Source: Streptomyces parvus
GTDB lineage: Bacteria > Actinomycetota > Actinomycetes > Streptomycetales > Streptomycetaceae
Direction of reading: 5' to 3'
DNA: 64,000 bases
Assembly (NCBI RefSeq): GCF_014648875.1
Contig: NZ_BMRY01000006.1
Location: 1-64,000, forward strand
In this document: in pieces, positions 38,624 through 48,043 of the stretch
How positions within the stretch are numbered: position 1 is the stretch's first letter
Layout of the letters: the number at the start of each line of letters is the position of its first letter
Notes under the pieces: generated by a model
Told to the model about the DNA's origin: nothing
Databases searched by the model: none
The model's input: only the letters and a program-made list of their open reading frames with translations
Made by a program: the position numbers and the translations under genes

Positions 38624-38629
38624 TAGTAT
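38624..38629 (+). promoter_or_regulatory. possible housekeeping promoter upstream of rbpA
   Basis: TAGTAT at 38624-38629 fits the -10 consensus TAnnnT. TTAGAC at 38600-38605, overlapping the stop of the UMF1 gene, is a weak -35 with 18-bp spacing. Confidence 0.3.
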
Positions 38630-38780
38630 ACGTCTTTGGCCTGCCCGGAGGACCGTTACTGCCAGTGGAAGCGGTTCAACCGTTGGGTGACAACATCCAC
38701 CAGAGGTGACAAACCGGGCATGGGCGGGTACTCAACCCAGATAAAGCAGCGGCACGACGGGCGACGTATGACCCGCAACG

Positions 38781-38806
38781 GGAATCTTTACCGCCGACCG
38801 GACGTT
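38781..38806 (+). promoter_or_regulatory. sigma-R promoter of rbpA
   Basis: GGAAT (38781-38785) and GTT (38804-38806) are separated by exactly 18 bp, the sigma-R consensus GGAAT-N18-GTT. rbpA is a known sigma-R target in S. coelicolor, giving induction by disulfide stress. It lies 63 bp upstream of the start codon. Confidence 0.88.
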
Positions 38807-38868
38807 GACCGGATGACGACGACAGCGACATTTTGTCCTGTGGGCGACAAGCCCGGGAGGCACGATTC

Positions 38869-39243
38869 ATGAGTGAGCGAGCTCTCCGCGGCACGCGACT
38901 TGTGGTTACCAGCTACGAGACGGACCGCGGCATCGATCTGGCCCCGCGCCAGGCGGTGGAGTACGCATGCCAGAACGGACATCGTTTTGAGATGCCGTTC
39001 TCGGTAGAGGCAGAGATTCCGCCGGAGTGGGAGTGCAAGGCGTGCGGCGCCCAGGCACTCCTGGTGGACGGGGACGGCCCCGAAGAGAAGAAGGGCAAGC
39101 CGGCGCGCACGCACTGGGACATGCTCATGGAGCGGCGCACCCGCGAGGAGCTGGAAGAGGTGCTGGCCGAGAGGCTGGCGGTTCTCCGTTCCGGAGCCAT
39201 GAACATCGCCGTGCACCCGCGGGACAGCAGGAAGTCTGCCTGA
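38869..39243 (+). CDS. rbpA: RNA polymerase-binding protein RbpA
   Basis: The 124-aa zinc protein binds RNA polymerase and group 1 and 2 sigma factors, and stabilises the sigma-HrdB open complex. It also contributes to basal rifampicin tolerance. The zinc ligands are Cys34, His38, Cys56 and Cys59. The basic linker EKKGKPAR and the C-terminal sigma-interaction helix with MLMERRTREELEEVL follow. Length and residues match S. coelicolor RbpA. GGGAGG precedes the ATG. It is transcribed from the sigma-R promoter and probably from a housekeeping one, and ends at an unusually long perfect hairpin. Confidence 0.97.
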   Translation: MSERALRGTRLVVTSYETDRGIDLAPRQAVEYACQNGHRFEMPFSVEAEIPPEWECKACGAQALLVDGDGPEEKKGKPARTHWDMLMERRTREELEEVLAERLAVLRSGAMNIAVHPRDSRKSA

Positions 39244-39272
39244 CCGCGTAACACCGCACAGCAGCACAGCAC

Positions 39273-39323
39273 CAAGAGCCGCGGGCCGTGACACAGAACA
39301 TGTGTCACGGCCCGCGGCTCTTG
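39273..39323. terminator. long bidirectional terminator after rbpA
   Basis: A perfect 23-bp stem (39273-39295 with 39301-39323) has a 5-nt loop. It lies between the convergent rbpA (+) and fxsA (-) and is the strongest hairpin in the window. Confidence 0.92.
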
Positions 39324-39379
39324 TGCGGTAGGCCACCAGGGCGCGGGGCCCTCGGGGCGTGAGGCCCGTGGTTCCGGTC

Positions 39380-39988
39380 TCAGGGCGTGAGGGGCGGGCG
39401 CCGGTCCTGGGGGGCGTCGTCGGGTCCGCCGGGCGTCCGGGGGCCGTCGTCGCGGATGACCTCGCCCTGGACGACCTTGCCGTCCGGGCGGTGCATCCTG
39501 GCCTGCTGGAACGCGTCCCCGAGGCTGCCGGGCGTCGCCTCCCGCATCCGGCGTTCCAGCGAGCGCTCCGCGTAACGGCTGATCATGGTGCGCACCGGCG
39601 GTACGAGCAGGAGCAGCCCGGCCGCGTCCGAGATCAGTCCGGGGATCAGGAGCAGCAGCCCGCCCAGCATCAGCAGCCCGTTGCCCCGGGTGCCGCTGCC
39701 GCCGGCGGGGGCACCCGGCGGCGTGGCGGGAGCGCCGGGCTGTCCCGGCATCTGCTGGAGGGTCTCGGTGAGGTTCTTGAAGGCGCGCCGGCCGGCGCTC
39801 TTGATGACCACGGTGCCGAGCGCGGCCCCGGCCACCAGGATCAACAGGACCACGAGGCCGCCCGCGGCCGAGGCGACCAGGGTCAGGAGCCAGATCTCCA
39901 GGACCAGCCAGGCGGCCAGGGCCGGCGGCAGGAATCTACGGGCGCGCGAGCGCCGGGGACGGGTCGGGGGCGGAGTGCCGGTCGTCAT
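39380..39988 (-). CDS. fxsA: FxsA family membrane protein
   Basis: A 202-aa protein with TM helices at about 20-38 and 40-58, and a third hydrophobic segment at about 105-130 containing LLMLGGLLLLIPGLISDAAGLLLLVPPVR. That GLISD-type motif is diagnostic of FxsA/YtzA proteins. A Pro/Gly-rich loop (80-103) separates them. FxsA of E. coli is linked to phage T7 exclusion through F plasmid PifA; its role in Streptomyces is unknown. It is downstream of the mannose synthase on the same strand. Confidence 0.9.
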   Translation of the reverse strand: MTTGTPPPTRPRRSRARRFLPPALAAWLVLEIWLLTLVASAAGGLVVLLILVAGAALGTVVIKSAGRRAFKNLTETLQQMPGQPGAPATPPGAPAGGSGTRGNGLLMLGGLLLLIPGLISDAAGLLLLVPPVRTMISRYAERSLERRMREATPGSLGDAFQQARMHRPDGKVVQGEVIRDDGPRTPGGPDDAPQDRRPPLTP

Positions 39989-40108
39989 GCCCCCAGTGTG
40001 CCCGTACCGGCGTGCAAACGGCGTAAGAGGGTGATCATGAAGCGGACCGGCGGGCGGGCCCCGGGCGCGGTTCCCGGCGCAGCCCTCGGTCGCGGGTCCC
40101 GGGGGCCG

Positions 40109-40876
40109 TCAGAGGGTCTTGCGGCCCAGGACCTTGTTGGCGCGGGAGGTGATTCCCCAGCCGGTGACCCGCCAGAGCGCCTCGACGAGGATGTCCCGGC
40201 TCATCTTGGAGTCGCCGACCTCCCGGTCGACGAAGGTGATGGGGACCTCGACGACGTGATAGCCCGCCTCGACCGCGCGTCGGGCGAGGTCCACCTGGAA
40301 GCAGTAGCCCTGCGAGGCGACCTCGCCGAGCCCGAGGCCGTTCAGCGTCTCGGTGCGGAAGGCGCGGTAGCCGCCGGTGACGTCCCGGACGGTGAGGCCG
40401 AGGGCGAGCCGGGAGTAGAGGCTGCCGCCGCGCGAGATGACCTCGCGGCTCTTGGGCCAGTTGACCACCCGGCCGCCCGGCACCCAGCGGGAGCCCAGGA
40501 CCAGGTCGGCGCCCTTGAGCGCGGTGAGCAGCCGGGGCAGTTCCTCGGGCTGGTGGGAGCCGTCGGCGTCCATCTCTACGAGGACGCCGTAGCCGTGCTC
40601 GGAGCCCCAGGCGAAGCCCGCGAGGTAGGCGGCGCCGAGCCCTTCCTTGCCCTTGCGGTGCAGGACGTGGACCTGGTCGTCGGCGGCGGCGATCTCGTCG
40701 GCCGCCTTGCCGGTGCCGTCGGGGCTGTTGTCGTCGGCCACCAGGATGTCGGCGTCCGGGACGGCGGTGCGCACCCGGTCGACGATCGGCTTGATGTTCT
40801 CGACCTCGTTGTAGGTCGGGATGATCACCAGCACCTTGCCGAGCGGGCCGAACTGCCTCTGACCGCCGTCGTTCAC
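40109..40876 (-). CDS. ppm1: polyprenol-phosphate mannose synthase
   Basis: The 255-aa GT2-family enzyme transfers mannose from GDP-mannose to a polyprenyl phosphate, giving the donor for protein O-mannosylation. The N-terminal IIPTYNEVENI motif and metal-binding DADGSH (Asp103, Asp105) are present, as is GSRWVPGG. It lacks the C-terminal TM anchor of many dolichol-phosphate mannose synthases, as does S. coelicolor Ppm1. In S. coelicolor, loss of Ppm1 blocks phage phiC31 infection and raises antibiotic sensitivity. Start GTG 40876 has AAGGGGC upstream. fxsA follows on the same strand after 120 bp. Confidence 0.92.
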   Translation of the reverse strand: MNDGGQRQFGPLGKVLVIIPTYNEVENIKPIVDRVRTAVPDADILVADDNSPDGTGKAADEIAAADDQVHVLHRKGKEGLGAAYLAGFAWGSEHGYGVLVEMDADGSHQPEELPRLLTALKGADLVLGSRWVPGGRVVNWPKSREVISRGGSLYSRLALGLTVRDVTGGYRAFRTETLNGLGLGEVASQGYCFQVDLARRAVEAGYHVVEVPITFVDREVGDSKMSRDILVEALWRVTGWGITSRANKVLGRKTL

Positions 40877-41360
40877 TACTGCCCCTTAGAGTCCGTACAC
40901 AGGGGGACACCATATCCAGCGCACCGGCCGGAAGGTCGCGCCCCCACGGCGGAACTGCGGATCGGGGCCCGGCGCCCTTCGGGCCGACCTGGGACCCGCT
41001 GGCTGCGGGTCGACCGAAAGCCGTTGTCTACTGAACGTCCGGGCCCCACCCGGGTCCCACCCTCCGTCCGGCTGAATCCCTCCCTCGCCCCCGAGGCGCG
41101 GGCGCTGAACCTGGCTGCCAGCGGTGGTGCGCCGGTGCGGCACACCACCTCATGACCCAGCGGCGTTCGACGACTGCGTGGAGGTTTAACCGGTCGGACG
41201 TCCTGTGGTGGACCCGGCCGAACCTACCGGCCCGTGGGCGCTTTCTGTCAACAGCCGTGCGACCTGCGACTTTTTCCGAAATGGCCTGGTCAGTGCCGAA
41301 GGGTCGCAGGTCGCGGACCGGCGGTCGGGCCATCGATCGGTGGTACGAAATGTCCTGACG
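40877..41360. other. 484-bp intergenic region
   Basis: No coding frame looks real here. It lies downstream of the amidohydrolase and upstream of ppm1, both on the minus strand. A 12-bp inverted repeat GCGACCTGCGAC/GTCGCAGGTCGC (41259-41270 with 41303-41314, 32-nt loop) is next to a TTTTT run and may end the amidohydrolase transcript. The rest shows GC-rich self-complementary stretches but nothing I can name. Confidence 0.5.
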
Positions 41361-43007
41361 TCACTCGTTCGGTCGCACGTAGACCGTTTGTCCGAGGACC
41401 ACGGTCCGCAGGCAGACGGGCAGGTCGGCGCCGGGGGTCAGGTCCGGCAGACCGGGCGTGCCGGACCGGGGGTCGGTGGACCAGCGGGCGACCCGGTCGT
41501 CGGGGGCCTGGACCAGCAGTTCGGCGGTCCGCCAGACGGCGTAGTCGGCCGGGGCGCCGGGTACCAGGAGGCCCGCGTCGTCGCGGCCGATGGCCCGCCA
41601 GCCGCCCCGGGTGTGGGCGGTGAACCCGGCGCGGACCGAGACGCGGTGCTCCGGGGTGCGGTGGTGGGCGGCGGCCCGCACGGTGCCCCAGGGGTCGAGC
41701 GGGGTGACGGGGCTGTCGGAGCCGAAGGCGAGCGGCACTCCGGCGCGCAGCAGCGCGGCGTACGGGTTGAGGGAGGCGGCCCGCTCCGCGCCGAGGCGTT
41801 CGGCGTACATCCCGTCCGGGCCGCCCCAGGCGGCGTCGAAGGCGGGCTGGACGGAGGCGGTGAGGCCCAGCTCCGCAAAGGCTGCGATCGTCTCGGGGGT
41901 GAGCATCTCGGCGTGTTCGACGCGGTGGCGGGCGGCCCGGATCCGGTCGAGGCCGAGCGCCTGGGCGGCGGCCCTGACCCCGTCCACCACGGCGGTGACC
42001 GCGGCGTCGCCGATGGCGTGGAAGCCCGCCTGGAGGCCGGCCTCGGTGCAGGCGGTGACGTGGGCGGCGATCCGGGCGGCGTCCAGGTGGGCGGTGCCGG
42101 TGTGCGGGGCGTCCGTGTAGGGCTGGTGCAGGCAGGCGGTGTGCGAGCCGAGGGAGCCGTCGACGAACAGGTCTCCGGCCGCGCCGATCGCGCCGAGTTC
42201 GCGGATGCGACGGGCGTCCTTCTCGTCCGCGATCTCCTCGGCCCAGAGGCCGAAGACACGCGGTCCCGGTCGCTCGGCGGCCAGCGCGAGGAGGGCGGTG
42301 AAGTCCCCCTCGTCGGAGATCTCGGGCCCGCCGCACTCGTGGACGCTGCCGATGCCGAGGGAGGCGGCGTGGTCGAGGGCGGCGCGCTGGGCCGCGGCCC
42401 GCTGGGCGGCCGGGAGCGCGTTGTGGGCGGCGGCCCGCACCGCGTGGTGGGCGTCGCCGGTCAGCGGCCCGTCCGGGTGGTACCCGCTCATCGCGGTGAC
42501 GCCGGGGACGAGGTCCAGCAGGGCCGTCGTGACGACTGCGGAGTGCACGTCGATGCGCGGCAGGTAGAGGGCCCGGCCGCCGGCCGCCTCGTCGAGTTCG
42601 GCACGCGAGGGGTGACGGCGCTCGGGCCAGCGGGCGGCGTCCCAGCCGTGTCCGAGCAGGACGTCCCCGGGGGCGCGGCCCTGGCCGAACGCCCTGACGA
42701 GGCCGAGCGCCTCGGACAGGGTGCGGGCGCCCGAGAGGTCGAGCCCGGTCAGGGCCAGGCCGGTGGCGGTGGTGTGCACATGGGCGTCGGTGAACGCCGG
42801 GGTGACCAGGGCGCCTTCGAGGTCGACCACCTCGTCCACCCCGCTCGCGAAGGCGTCGGCGGCCCCTTCGGAACCCACCCAGGCGACGTGCCCGCGTTCG
42901 ACGACCATCGCGGTGGCGAACGGGTCGGCGGGGCTGTGGACGTCTCCGCCGCGCAACAGGACGGTGCGGTGGTCGGGGGTGCTCTGGGGGGCGGTGCTCT
43001 GGCTCAT
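41361..43007 (-). CDS. amidohydrolase family 3 (YtcJ-like)
   Basis: The 548-aa metal-dependent hydrolase has the N-terminal PAFTDAHVHTT metal-binding motif. It also has the long insertion typical of amidohydrolase_3 (YtcJ-like) proteins, with FVDGSLGSHTACL, AIGDAAVTAVVDG and FGSDSPVTPLDPW near the C-terminus. It is cytoplasmic. Substrates of the family vary (N-acyl amino acids, formamides), so the reaction is not assigned. The start with MSQSTAPQ is supported by the absence of longer conserved sequence. It lies 113 bp from the Lrp-type regulator on the same strand and might be its target. Confidence 0.9.
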   Translation of the reverse strand: MSQSTAPQSTPDHRTVLLRGGDVHSPADPFATAMVVERGHVAWVGSEGAADAFASGVDEVVDLEGALVTPAFTDAHVHTTATGLALTGLDLSGARTLSEALGLVRAFGQGRAPGDVLLGHGWDAARWPERRHPSRAELDEAAGGRALYLPRIDVHSAVVTTALLDLVPGVTAMSGYHPDGPLTGDAHHAVRAAAHNALPAAQRAAAQRAALDHAASLGIGSVHECGGPEISDEGDFTALLALAAERPGPRVFGLWAEEIADEKDARRIRELGAIGAAGDLFVDGSLGSHTACLHQPYTDAPHTGTAHLDAARIAAHVTACTEAGLQAGFHAIGDAAVTAVVDGVRAAAQALGLDRIRAARHRVEHAEMLTPETIAAFAELGLTASVQPAFDAAWGGPDGMYAERLGAERAASLNPYAALLRAGVPLAFGSDSPVTPLDPWGTVRAAAHHRTPEHRVSVRAGFTAHTRGGWRAIGRDDAGLLVPGAPADYAVWRTAELLVQAPDDRVARWSTDPRSGTPGLPDLTPGADLPVCLRTVVLGQTVYVRPNE

Positions 43008-43120
43008 GGGACCAGTCTCGCGCCTGGCGGGGGCCGCCCGGACCGCGCCCCCCCCTCCCGAGGGGCGGTCCGGGGTCCGGATCCGCGGGGCAGTGGGCCC
43101 GGGCCCCGGGTGGCGGGGCT

Positions 43121-43561
43121 TCAGATCCGCGGCGGCCGGGCCTCGTACGGGGTGGACAGGACGACGGTGGTCCGGGTGGACACGCCGGCGAGCGTGCGGA
43201 TCCGGGTCAGCAGGTGCTCCAGCTCCAGCGGGGTCGCCACCCGCACCTTGAGGATGTAGTTCTCGTCCCCGGCGACGCTGTGGCAGGCCTCCAGCTCGGG
43301 CACCCCGGCGAGCCGCTCGGCGATGTCGTCGGGGGCGCTCGGGTCGAACGGTTTCACCGAGATGAACGCGGTGAGGGGCAGTCCGACGGCCTCGGGGTCG
43401 ACGACCGCGGCATAGCCGCGGATCACCCCGCGCTGCTCCAGCCTGCGGACACGCTGATGAACCGCCGAGGTGGACAGGCCCGTGGCCTTGCCCAGGTCGG
43501 TGTAGCTCATCCGCCCGTCCTTGACGAGCAACTCAACGATCTGACGGTCCAGCTCCTCCAT
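43121..43561 (-). CDS. Lrp/AsnC family transcriptional regulator
   Basis: A 146-aa protein with an N-terminal helix-turn-helix (about 5-50, MEELDRQIVELLVKDGR then STSAVHQRVRRLEQRG) and a C-terminal RAM/ligand-binding domain (about 65-140, with the YAAVVDPEAVGLPLTAFISV strand). This is the Lrp/AsnC layout; such proteins usually sense an amino acid and regulate its metabolism. Start ATG 43561 is used; TTG 43570 just upstream is possible. The downstream amidohydrolase is a plausible target. Confidence 0.92.
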   Translation of the reverse strand: MEELDRQIVELLVKDGRMSYTDLGKATGLSTSAVHQRVRRLEQRGVIRGYAAVVDPEAVGLPLTAFISVKPFDPSAPDDIAERLAGVPELEACHSVAGDENYILKVRVATPLELEHLLTRIRTLAGVSTRTTVVLSTPYEARPPRI

Positions 43562-43763
43562 GCGGATCAACCTATGGCCCCGGGCACCGCTCGGCACAGT
43601 CGCGCGGGTCACGGAACGGCACCTGCGGGCGGCATGTGACGAACGCCACAGGTTCACGGGTCGGTAAGGGGTCGCCTCGCGGTTACCGGCCACGCGCGGC
43701 GGGAAGTGCTTGCTGTGGTCGAGGCCGTGTCGCCTTGTCGACCCACCCGAGGGGGGAATTCCC

Positions 43764-44162
43764 GTGCAGAGCCTGAAGCTCACCGAACGTACCGAACCGG
43801 AGCCTGTCGATCCGGACGACGACGGTACCGCCGACGCGTACGACATGTTCGAGATGGTCCGGGTGATCTGCCCGGACTGCGCCCAGCCCATCGCGCTGCT
43901 GGCCGACGAGGACGTCCTGCCGGAACACGCCCGGTGCCCCACGCCGTGGAACCCCTTCGTGCTCACCGTCTGCGCCGGCACCGGCCGCGGCGCGAGTGAC
44001 GCCCGGCCGGCGGACGAGACGCTGGAGCTCCAGGAGCAGGAGGCCGGGCTGCTGCTGACGCTGCCCCAGGGCCTCGACTGGCGGATGCAGCCCTTCTCGC
44101 ACGCCGGAGGGCCCGGCTCCCGTCCGCTGCGCGTGCCGCGGATGCGGCGCGAGGCCGCCTGA
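43764..44162 (+). CDS. hypothetical protein with a CPDC motif
   Basis: The 132-aa soluble acidic protein is not a family I can name. It has a VRVICPDCAQPIALLADEDVLPEHA segment with one CxxC pair and a later PTPWNPF and Cys. Together these could bind zinc, but this is speculative. The GTG start has GGGGGG 7 nt upstream. It looks like a conserved Streptomyces protein, transcribed alone, divergent from the Lrp gene and followed by a possible hairpin. Confidence 0.7.
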   Translation: MQSLKLTERTEPEPVDPDDDGTADAYDMFEMVRVICPDCAQPIALLADEDVLPEHARCPTPWNPFVLTVCAGTGRGASDARPADETLELQEQEAGLLLTLPQGLDWRMQPFSHAGGPGSRPLRVPRMRREAA

Positions 44163-44186
44163 CCCGCACCCCGTACGCCCCGCCCA

Positions 44187-44214
44187 GCACCACGACGGAC
44201 CGCCGCCGTGGTGC
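44187..44214 (+). terminator. possible hairpin after the CPDC protein gene
   Basis: An 8-bp stem GCACCACG/CGTGGTGC (44187-44194 with 44207-44214) encloses a partly paired loop, about 25 bp after the stop codon. Confidence 0.5.
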
Positions 44215-44323
44215 CCGCGGCTCTCCCGTCCGCCGCTCGCCGGCCCAGCACGCGGGCACCCGCGAACGCGCGCTCGAATCGGTGGGACAGTGACCCCGGC
44301 CCGCCCCACGGCGTTGGCCCCGT

Positions 44324-44629
44324 ATGACCACGCTGCATTCACCAGTCGGTTCGGGTCGCCGTCGGCTCGCCGTACCCGCCCCCGAAGAATCGGTTCCGCA
44401 GCCGGGAACGCCCGCACAGCCGCTGCCCCGTTCCACGGGGAACTCGCCCATGGGCGCCCCCGTGGACCCACCGATCTACAGCGCCCTGCTCAGACAGTGG
44501 GAGAGCGCCGGCAGAACCGTGCCGGGACGCCGCGACCCGGAGTGGGCCCGGGCCGCGGCCCTGCCCGCGTGGTCCGAGGGGCCGCTGCGGTTCAGCGCGT
44601 CTCGGGACCCGCGAGGTGCCGCGCGATGA
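44324..44629 (+). CDS. short hypothetical protein
   Basis: A 101-aa frame with good GC third-position bias. Its Pro-rich N-terminus is followed by PPIYSALLRQWESAGRTVPGRRDPEWARAAALP, a pattern seen in small conserved Streptomyces proteins. No clear ribosome site precedes the ATG. It overlaps the 3' end of the convergent acyl-CoA dehydrogenase by 38 bp. The function is unknown. Confidence 0.55.
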   Translation: MTTLHSPVGSGRRRLAVPAPEESVPQPGTPAQPLPRSTGNSPMGAPVDPPIYSALLRQWESAGRTVPGRRDPEWARAAALPAWSEGPLRFSASRDPRGAAR

Positions 44630-45764
44630 CCATGCGCTGGATCTGATTGGTGCCCTCCACGATCTGGAGCACCTTCGCCTCGCGCATCAGCCGCTCGACC
44701 GGGAAGTCGAGCGTGTAGCCGTATCCGCCGAGCACCTGGACGGCGTCGGTGGTCACCCGCATGGCCGCGTCCGTGCAGAACAGCTTGGCCATGGCGGCCT
44801 GCCGGGAGAAGGGCTCCCCCGCGTCCCGCAGCCGGGCCGCCTCCAGATACAGCGCCCGGCCGGCCTCGATCTGGGTGGCCATGTCGGCGAGCATGAACCG
44901 CAGCCCCTGGAAGTCCGCGATGGGGCGGCCGAACTGGCGCCGGTCGGTGGCGTAGCGGACGGCCTCGTCCAGGGCGGCCTGGGCGACACCGACGGCACAG
45001 GCGGCGATGCCGAGCCGCCCGGAGTCGAGGGCGGACAGGGCGATGGCGAAGCCCTGGCCCTCCTCGCCGATGCGCCGGTCGTCGCCGACCCGTACGCCGT
45101 CGAAGTGGAGCTGGGCGGTGGGCGAGCCCTTCATCCCCATCTTCTTCTCGGGGAGGGCCGCGTTCAGCCCCTCGGCGTCACCGGGGACGAGGAAGGCGGT
45201 GATGCCGCGGGCGCCCTCGACGCCCGTACGGGCGAGCACCGTGTAGAAGTCCGCCACGCCGCCGTGGGTGATCCACGCCTTGGTCCCGGTGATGACCCAG
45301 TCGTCCCCGTCCCGTACGGCCTTGGTGCGCAGGGAGGCCGCGTCGGAGCCGGAGGCGGGCTCGGAGAGGCAGTAGGCGCCCAGCAGGCCGCCAGAGAGCA
45401 TCGCCGGAAGGTGTGCGGCCTGCTGCGCGTCGGTGCCGTATCCGGCGAGCGCGTGACAGGCGAGGGAGTGGACGCTGACGCCGAGTCCCACGGTGAGCCG
45501 CGCGGCGGCCAGTTCCTCCAGGACCTGGAGGTAGACCTCGTAGGGCTGGTCTCCGCCGCCGTGGGCGGAGCCGTACGGGAGTCCGAGCAGACCGGCCTCG
45601 GACAGCAGGGTGAAGACCTCGCGGGGGAAGACGCCCGCTTCCTCCTCCTCGGCCGCCCGGGGAGCGATCTCCTTGGCCACGATGTCGCGGACGAGCGCGA
45701 CGAGCTGCCGGGACTCCTCGGTGGGCAGACGGCGTTCCACCGGCTGCGGGGCACGGTCGGACAT
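44592..45764 (-). CDS. acyl-CoA dehydrogenase
   Basis: The 390-aa FAD enzyme oxidises acyl-CoA to 2-enoyl-CoA. The family signatures are present: AYCLSEPASGSD near the flavin, ITGTKAWITHGG, and QVLGGYGYTLDFPVERLMREAK. The C-terminal catalytic glutamate lies in QIVEGTNQIQR (Glu370). Position and length resemble AcdH-type short-chain or branched-chain dehydrogenases of Streptomyces, which feed valine and isoleucine catabolism, but chain specificity cannot be read here. ATG 45764 has GGGAGGAG upstream. It is divergent from the chitinase. Confidence 0.93.
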   Translation of the reverse strand: MSDRAPQPVERRLPTEESRQLVALVRDIVAKEIAPRAAEEEEAGVFPREVFTLLSEAGLLGLPYGSAHGGGDQPYEVYLQVLEELAAARLTVGLGVSVHSLACHALAGYGTDAQQAAHLPAMLSGGLLGAYCLSEPASGSDAASLRTKAVRDGDDWVITGTKAWITHGGVADFYTVLARTGVEGARGITAFLVPGDAEGLNAALPEKKMGMKGSPTAQLHFDGVRVGDDRRIGEEGQGFAIALSALDSGRLGIAACAVGVAQAALDEAVRYATDRRQFGRPIADFQGLRFMLADMATQIEAGRALYLEAARLRDAGEPFSRQAAMAKLFCTDAAMRVTTDAVQVLGGYGYTLDFPVERLMREAKVLQIVEGTNQIQRMVIARHLAGPETR

Positions 45765-46149
45765 GACGGCGCTCTCCTCCCTGTCGGGCGTTGCGGCGGT
45801 CGCGCGCTCGGGGTGGGAGAGGCGCCGCCGGGTGATCTCCCGGAGATGATCCCGGGAAAAACAGACTGCACAGCCGATCCTGCCCTCCCGGGTCACGGGT
45901 GGCGCGGCCATCGGCTGTGGCGGGTTGAGTATGCCCGATCGGACGCCTTCCGTCACGGGGGCAAAGGGCAGGTCGGAGGGGCGACGAGGGCGGGAACGAT
46001 CAGTGAATTGGTCCGAACCATTGACCCAACTGGTCTAGTCCTTCTACGGTTCCACCGAACGCCTAACGCGTTCATGTCAAACCGGGCGCAGTCGCCCGGA
46101 GTTCGGCCAGCACCCCCCACGCACAAGCCCTCCCCCACGAGGAGCCACG
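45765..46149. other. divergent region acyl-CoA dehydrogenase / chitinase
   Basis: This 385-bp region carries the acyl-CoA dehydrogenase leader on the left and the chitinase promoter with its direct repeats on the right (46009-46050). No gene is seen. Confidence 0.6.
46009..46050 (+). promoter_or_regulatory. chitinase promoter with direct repeats / DasR-like site
   Basis: TTGACC (46021-46026) and TACGGT (46045-46050) are 18 bp apart and fit a -35/-10 pair. Two copies of a TGGTC-type 12-mer, TGGTCCGAACCA (46009-46020) and TGGTCTAGTCCT (46031-46042), flank the -35 at a 22-bp offset. This is the arrangement of Streptomyces chitinase promoters. The second copy resembles the left half of the DasR operator. 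Confidence 0.8.
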
Positions 46150-47424
<1,275 letters not shown>

Positions 47425-47434
47425 CGGGCCGCGA

Positions 47435-47469
47435 GGCTGTGGGGGTGGTGCTTCGCCACCCCCACAGCC
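47435..47469. terminator. terminator after the chitinase gene
   Basis: A perfect 14-bp stem (47435-47448 with 47456-47469) has a 7-nt loop and begins 10 bp after the stop. It may also serve the small gene on the opposite strand. Confidence 0.85.
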
Positions 47470-47497
47470 GTCTCCGTCGGCAGTTCTCCCAGCAGGC

Positions 47498-47650
47498 CTA
47501 GAGCAGGCCGAGCTGGGTGACGAGCATCGCGAACACGACGACGAAGGCCCAGCCGGCGATGTGCTCCATCAGCTTCGAGCCGTCGTCGGGGCCACCGGTA
47601 CGGGCCCGGCGGGCGTGGTGGGCGTGTGCTGCGGCGCTGGTCGCGGTCAT
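47498..47650 (-). CDS. 50-aa small membrane protein
   Basis: A short frame starting at ATG 47650 encodes a 50-aa protein. A His/Arg/Ala-rich N-terminal half (with HAHHARRAR) is followed by one TM helix (about 29-50, EHIAGWAFVVVFAMLVTQLGLL). Codon bias is good, and the C-terminal helix is strongly hydrophobic. The ribosome site is weak (GAG-containing). It ends just before the chitinase terminator, which would also stop it. The function is unknown. Confidence 0.65.
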   Translation of the reverse strand: MTATSAAAHAHHARRARTGGPDDGSKLMEHIAGWAFVVVFAMLVTQLGLL

Positions 47651-48043
47651 GGGCGTCTCGCTCTTCGTACGGCTGAGGCAGGGGCCCCGCCCCCTGGTGA
47701 CCCGACCAGCGTGCCAGCGCCCGGGCCCGGACAGAACGAGATCCCGGTCACGGCGCGATGCGGCCCGGGCGACGGGAGCGCTACCGCTCCCCCGTCACGG
47801 CACGGAAAAGCCGCCGCGCCGGGGGCACGGGGTCGGGGTCCGCTGTGGGCGACGCCACAGCGTGCCGCCCTCGGGGTACGACATCCGCCGCCCCACCCCG
47901 CAGGCTCTTATCCGGAACCGGACAGGTGTGGGAACTTTTTCGGCCATCCGGCCGACTACTGCCCCATGGGAAGAGACCGCGGCACCGAATCGCACGCCGT
48001 ACCCCCCGCCGAGCCCCCCGGGGCTGGTGGCTACCTTGTGTCC
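47651..48043. other. 393-bp region with candidate ECF promoter
   Basis: No gene is seen between the divergent small membrane protein and the His-rich membrane protein. The notable element is GGAAC (47931-47935) 17 bp before CGACTA (47953-47958). Confidence 0.5.
47931..47958 (+). promoter_or_regulatory. candidate ECF sigma promoter
   Basis: GGAAC-N17-CGACTA lies about 85 bp upstream of the membrane protein at 48044. GGAAC is the usual ECF -35; the -10 type CGACTA is seen with some Streptomyces ECF factors. The cognate sigma factor is not in the window. Confidence 0.4.

Noticed and set aside
41205..43259. Plus-strand frame of 684 codons
   Set aside because: Antisense to the amidohydrolase; Gly/Val-rich low-complexity product.
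47990..48040. Possible CsoR-type copper operator (C-run/G-run) before the His-rich protein
   Set aside because: The C and G runs are common at this GC content and the flanking AT half-sites of a CsoR box are missing.
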